A stretch of DNA of 9,397 bases from assembly GCA_002307115.1 (NCBI GenBank), contig DBTP01000130.1, forward strand, positions 1 through 9,397, in the 5' to 3' direction. Source of the DNA: Fibrobacter sp. UBA1313 (GTDB taxonomy: Bacteria > Fibrobacterota > Fibrobacteria > Fibrobacterales > Fibrobacteraceae). The translations under genes and the position numbers were made by a program. The notes beneath the pieces are model-generated. The model searched no databases, was not told the origin of the DNA, and was given only the letters and a program-made list of their open reading frames with translations. This document shows positions 6,960 through 9,397 of this stretch, piece after piece; positions within the stretch are counted from its first letter, which is position 1; every line of letters begins with the position of its first letter.

Positions 6960-8735
6960 CTAGCAGTCATACAACGATTCGATCTCTGCGGCATAACGAG
7001 CTTCTGTTGTTTTGCGACGGAGTTTTAACGTTGGTGTTAACAAGCCAGATTCAATAGTAAGCTCATCGGGGATGATCACCCATTTTTGAATTTCTTCCCA
7101 GTGACTTAATTTTTTGTTGATATTTCGAACATGGCGAGCGATGGCTTCTGTAATACGTTCCGAATGGTGAGCTGCAATGGAGGGGTCAAAACCTTTATCG
7201 GATAAGCTCAAAAGACGTTTCGCATTTTCGTGATTTAAAAAGAGAAGGGCAGACGCGAATTTGCGGTTATTGGCAATAACGAGAGCGCCTTCAATCAAAG
7301 GATGACGCGTCAGTTCCAACTCAATGGGAAGTGGGGAAACATATTTTCCTGTACTTGTTTTAAGCATTTCTTTAATGCGGCCAATGATAAAGAGATAACC
7401 TTCTTTATCAATAATCCCTTGATCTCCAGTCCTTAAATAACCCTCTTCGGTAAATGACGCTTCATTAATTTTTGGCAAATTATGATAGCCGTGAAATACA
7501 CTATCCCCTTTCACGAGAACTTCATCGCCGGGACCTATTTTGACGGAAAGATGGGGGAGCGGAAGCCCTACGGAACCTATTTTCCAATGATCGGTAAAGT
7601 TTGCACTCACTACTGGAGAGCATTCGGTAAGGCCATACCCCTCATAAATGGGGAGACCAATATTCATCAAAAAGCGAATGATACTTTTATTGAGGGGGCT
7701 ACTCCCAGAGATAACCAGTTTAAAATTATCGCCAATCGCCGCACGCATTTTTGAATACACAAGGGGTTCATAAATTTTTCGTAAAAGGCTTGGCTTCTTG
7801 GGATCCTCAATTTTTGCTAAGCGAATGGCTTGGTGCATGATCCATTTTTTGGGCCCCACGGCAGAGTCCGCAGCGGCAGTCATTTTTTCATATAGACGCT
7901 CCAAAATGCGAGGAACTACAGTCATCATAGACGGTTTTACTTCTTGTAAAAGAAGTGCTGCATTTTTAGGATCATCGGCAAAGTATACTTTTAGGCCCAA
8001 AAACAGGTAGTAATAGATTGTCATGCGCTCAAAAACATGAGCAATCGGGAGAAATGTCAGCGCACTATCCACATCACTTCGCAAAGGGTACAATTTAAAA
8101 ATAGAGGGAAGTTGAGAAAGCATATTGCGGTGGGTGAGTTCCGCCCCTTTGGGACGCCCCGTGGATCCACTCGTGTAAATGATCGAAAAAATATCATCAG
8201 GATGAATGCTTTCTATTTGCTTTTCAAACCAACAAAGAGCTCCCGACTCTTGGGCAAGTCTTTCTCCTTCTTGCAAGAGCGTCTCCCAATGGACCCCGTT
8301 GGATCCGAGACACTTTCTTTTCGAACTGATACAAATCACTAGCTTAAAACGCTCTAAAACGCACCGAAGCGGTTTGTCGAGAGCGGTCACATTGTCGATT
8401 AATAATATTTCAACATTGGCATCTTCGCACTGAAAAAGGAAATTTTCAGAGGCAATATTGGGGAATAAAGGGACCGTGATCGCATGGCACACTTGAGTTG
8501 CTACATCGGCAATGACCCAATTGGGCGATGAATGGGCCACAATTCCTAGACTTTTTCCTTGACAGAGTCCTCGCTTGTGTAATGCGAGAGATAAATAAAA
8601 CAATTTATTTTTGAGATCTTCGGGAGCAAAATGAATCCACTGATTGCCTTTTCTCTGATACCATCCCATAAAATCAAAACGACCACAGTTGGCAAGATAC
8701 AAAGAGGGTAAGGAAGAATAAGGTAACAAATCCAA
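6960..8735 (-). CDS. Long-chain acyl-CoA synthetase (AMP-forming)
   Basis: A 591-residue member of the adenylate-forming enzyme family, FadD15/FAA1-like long-chain fatty acyl-CoA ligase type, about the normal length. It activates fatty acids with ATP to acyl-AMP and then acyl-CoA. Visible motifs: the P-loop YTSGSTGRPKG (187-197), the adenine-binding EGYGLTE (365-371), the ATP-ribose Asp in YLRTGD (438), the hinge GRIKEMLKTSTGKYVSP (452-468) and the C-terminal Lys region LTPTLKLRRK (566-575). Neither signal peptide nor TM helix is apparent. The start is TTG at 8735: an in-frame TGA lies four codons upstream, the first ATG (codon 23) would cut into the N-terminal domain, and GAGG lies 7 nt before the TTG. 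It is convergent with the lipoprotein gene (29-nt gap) and divergent from the small membrane protein. Exact chain-length preference cannot be read from sequence. Confidence 0.93.
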   Translation of the reverse strand: MDLLPYSSLPSLYLANCGRFDFMGWYQRKGNQWIHFAPEDLKNKLFYLSLALHKRGLCQGKSLGIVAHSSPNWVIADVATQVCHAITVPLFPNIASENFLFQCEDANVEILLIDNVTALDKPLRCVLERFKLVICISSKRKCLGSNGVHWETLLQEGERLAQESGALCWFEKQIESIHPDDIFSIIYTSGSTGRPKGAELTHRNMLSQLPSIFKLYPLRSDVDSALTFLPIAHVFERMTIYYYLFLGLKVYFADDPKNAALLLQEVKPSMMTVVPRILERLYEKMTAAADSAVGPKKWIMHQAIRLAKIEDPKKPSLLRKIYEPLVYSKMRAAIGDNFKLVISGSSPLNKSIIRFLMNIGLPIYEGYGLTECSPVVSANFTDHWKIGSVGLPLPHLSVKIGPGDEVLVKGDSVFHGYHNLPKINEASFTEEGYLRTGDQGIIDKEGYLFIIGRIKEMLKTSTGKYVSPLPIELELTRHPLIEGALVIANNRKFASALLFLNHENAKRLLSLSDKGFDPSIAAHHSERITEAIARHVRNINKKLSHWEEIQKWVIIPDELTIESGLLTPTLKLRRKTTEARYAAEIESLYDC

Positions 8736-8742
8736 AGAAGTG

Positions 8743-8746
8743 CCTC
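8743..8746 (-). promoter_or_regulatory. Ribosome binding site supporting the TTG start of the acyl-CoA synthetase
   Basis: GAGG on the minus strand is 7 nt upstream of TTG 8735-8733. The in-frame stop TGA overlaps this site at 8747-8745, so translation of this frame cannot begin further upstream. Confidence 0.6.
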
Positions 8747-8783
8747 ACACGAAATGAGATTCTTAAGTAAAATAGATTCCTCT

Positions 8784-8813
8784 TTTAAAGAAAGGTCTAA
8801 GAAAAGCTATTTT
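8784..8813 (+). promoter_or_regulatory. Weak candidate promoter of the small membrane protein gene
   Basis: TTTAAA (8784-8789) and TATTTT (8808-8813) are separated by 18 bases, each 4 of 6 to the consensus. A transcript would begin near 8820, about 17 nt before the ATG. The 101-base region 8736-8836 must also hold the promoter of the divergent synthetase, which I could not place. Confidence 0.3.
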
Positions 8814-8836
8814 CATTCATAAGCATCGAGGATTCT

Positions 8837-9181
8837 ATGAAAAAACGTCTTACGGATTATCTTCTCAACGTTGAAGCGCTTATTGCGAAGGAAGGGACGC
8901 GAGAATCGGATACTCATGCCCTTCAAGATCTGCTCACTCAAATCAGTTTTTTTCAGCACGAACGCCTCATTCATTTGCTCGTGACTCTCATGTTTGGGTT
9001 GCTTTTTGTGATGGGGATGTTATACGTTGCGGCTTTTCCCAGTCCCGCCGTTTTTGCGCTAGACTTTTGTATTCTGGTGTTGCTTTTTCCCTATATTAAA
9101 CACTACTACACGCTAGAAAACGGCGTTCAAAGACTTTACGCTTATTATGATAGATTATGGAAACGAATGGAAAAATATTAA
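8837..9181 (+). CDS. Small two-TM membrane protein of unknown function
   Basis: A 114-residue protein with a charged, probably helical N-terminus (1-43, with QISFFQHERLIHLL leading into the membrane), two hydrophobic segments (about 44-67 and 70-87) joined by a short PSP turn, and a charged C-terminus (about 88-114, HYYTLENGVQRLYAYYDRLW). Both ends should face the same side, likely the cytoplasm given the Lys/Arg residues. GAGGA (8828-8832) precedes the ATG by 4 nt. I do not recognise a named family; the HERLIH...YIKHYY...LENGVQ.LY pattern looks like a conserved small hypothetical protein found across several phyla, but that is an impression. Divergence from the acyl-CoA synthetase gene does not establish a shared function. 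Confidence 0.75.
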   Translation: MKKRLTDYLLNVEALIAKEGTRESDTHALQDLLTQISFFQHERLIHLLVTLMFGLLFVMGMLYVAAFPSPAVFALDFCILVLLFPYIKHYYTLENGVQRLYAYYDRLWKRMEKY

Positions 9182-9250
9182 GTAAGGGTGCCTCTAAAAA
9201 TTGGTTTGCGGGAATGAAATCGAACGAGTATTGTGCAAAACGAATGTCGC

Positions 9251-9272
9251 ATTGACAAGTTTACTTGTCAAT
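9251..9272. repeat. Perfect inverted repeat (10-bp arms)
   Basis: ATTGACAAGT (9251-9260) and ACTTGTCAAT (9263-9272) are perfect inverted copies around a TT centre. It is 70 nt past the small membrane protein stop and has no T run, so a classical terminator is unlikely. It could be a protein-binding palindrome or part of an interspersed repeat. Confidence 0.8.
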
Positions 9273-9290
9273 ATGACTGAGTGCAGCCAA

Positions 9291-9306
9291 TGACGCTTTA
9301 GCGTCA
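9291..9306. repeat. Short hairpin with TTTA loop
   Basis: TGACGC (9291-9296) and GCGTCA (9301-9306) form a perfect 6-bp stem with a 4-nt loop. It is the second of three hairpins in this tail. Confidence 0.6.
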
Positions 9307-9328
9307 AATCGAGCCAGAGCAGGAATGA

Positions 9329-9363
9329 AAAGTGGTGAATACTTTGATTGTATTCGCCACTTT
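9329..9363. repeat. Long hairpin (13-bp stem)
   Basis: AAAGTGGTGAATA (9329-9341) and TATTCGCCACTTT (9351-9363) pair over 13 positions around a 9-nt loop. The only irregular pair is U-G if the plus strand is transcribed; on the minus strand it becomes an A-C mismatch. This favours, weakly, an RNA role on the plus strand. No T run follows on the plus strand; the minus strand ends in TTTTC. Confidence 0.7.
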
Positions 9364-9397
9364 GAAAGACGAACTATGGCGAAGTACCGCAGTCGAT

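Larger units (their letters stand above)
9208..9330 (+). repeat. Diverged direct repeat in the right-end non-genic tail
   Basis: GCGGGAATGAAA (9208-9219) and GCAGGAATGAAA (9319-9330) match at 11 of 12 bases, 111 bases (37 codons) apart and thus in the same frame. That frame would read AGMKSNEY and AGMKSGEY, but it is broken by TGA codons between them. This looks like a degenerate interspersed repeat or decayed coding DNA, not a functional gene. The second frame stays open from 9277 to the right edge, too short to call. Confidence 0.45.

Noticed and set aside
9277..9397. Open plus-strand frame running to the right edge (LSAANDALASNRARAGMKSGEY...)
   Set aside because: It has no start codon with a ribosome site near its beginning, it overlaps two hairpins, and the repeated AGMKS motif fits a degenerate repeat better. 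Extending the sequence could change this.

Overview
The window looks like chromosomal DNA of a Fibrobacter-type bacterium (phylum Fibrobacterota). This is inferred from gene style, not from a marker-gene comparison. The clues are a multi-domain outer-envelope lipoprotein ending in a sulfatase-modifying-factor-like domain, a fragment resembling the beta-rich surface proteins of that group, a large cytoplasmic GH2-like protein, and ribosomal protein L21 with a long basic tail. All are moderately AT-rich with ordinary Shine-Dalgarno sites.

Layout, left to right. (1) Positions 1-335, minus strand: an open frame leaving the left edge that lacks a normal 5' end, probably a remnant of a surface/secreted protein gene. 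(2) 336-670: AT-rich, no gene seen, closed by a bidirectional hairpin terminator at 671-700. (3) 723-3557, minus: a GH2-fold protein that seems to lack the catalytic nucleophile and has a GATase-like C-terminal domain. (4) 3558-3789: divergent control region with a strong-looking promoter for rplU. (5) 3790-4551, plus: rplU-rpmA (L21 and L27), closed by a strong terminator at 4568-4600. (6) 4615-6930, plus: a lipoprotein with three beta-sandwich (FN3-like) regions and a C-terminal, probably non-catalytic FGE/sulfatase-modifying-factor-like domain. (7) 6960-8735, minus, convergent with the lipoprotein gene: a long-chain acyl-CoA synthetase (AMP-forming) that appears to start at TTG. (8) 8837-9181, plus, divergent from the synthetase: a small two-TM membrane protein. 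(9) 9182-9397: non-genic DNA with three hairpins and a diverged direct repeat, probably an interspersed repeat.

The genes do not form a single pathway. rplU-rpmA is a housekeeping ribosomal operon, isolated by its own promoter and terminator. The others are separate transcription units in alternating orientation. I see no mobile element, CRISPR array, rRNA or tRNA, and no clear new multi-gene system. The most unusual items are the probable pseudo-glycosidase, the insertion in the FGE-like domain of the lipoprotein, the extended L21, and the hairpin-rich repeat at the right end.
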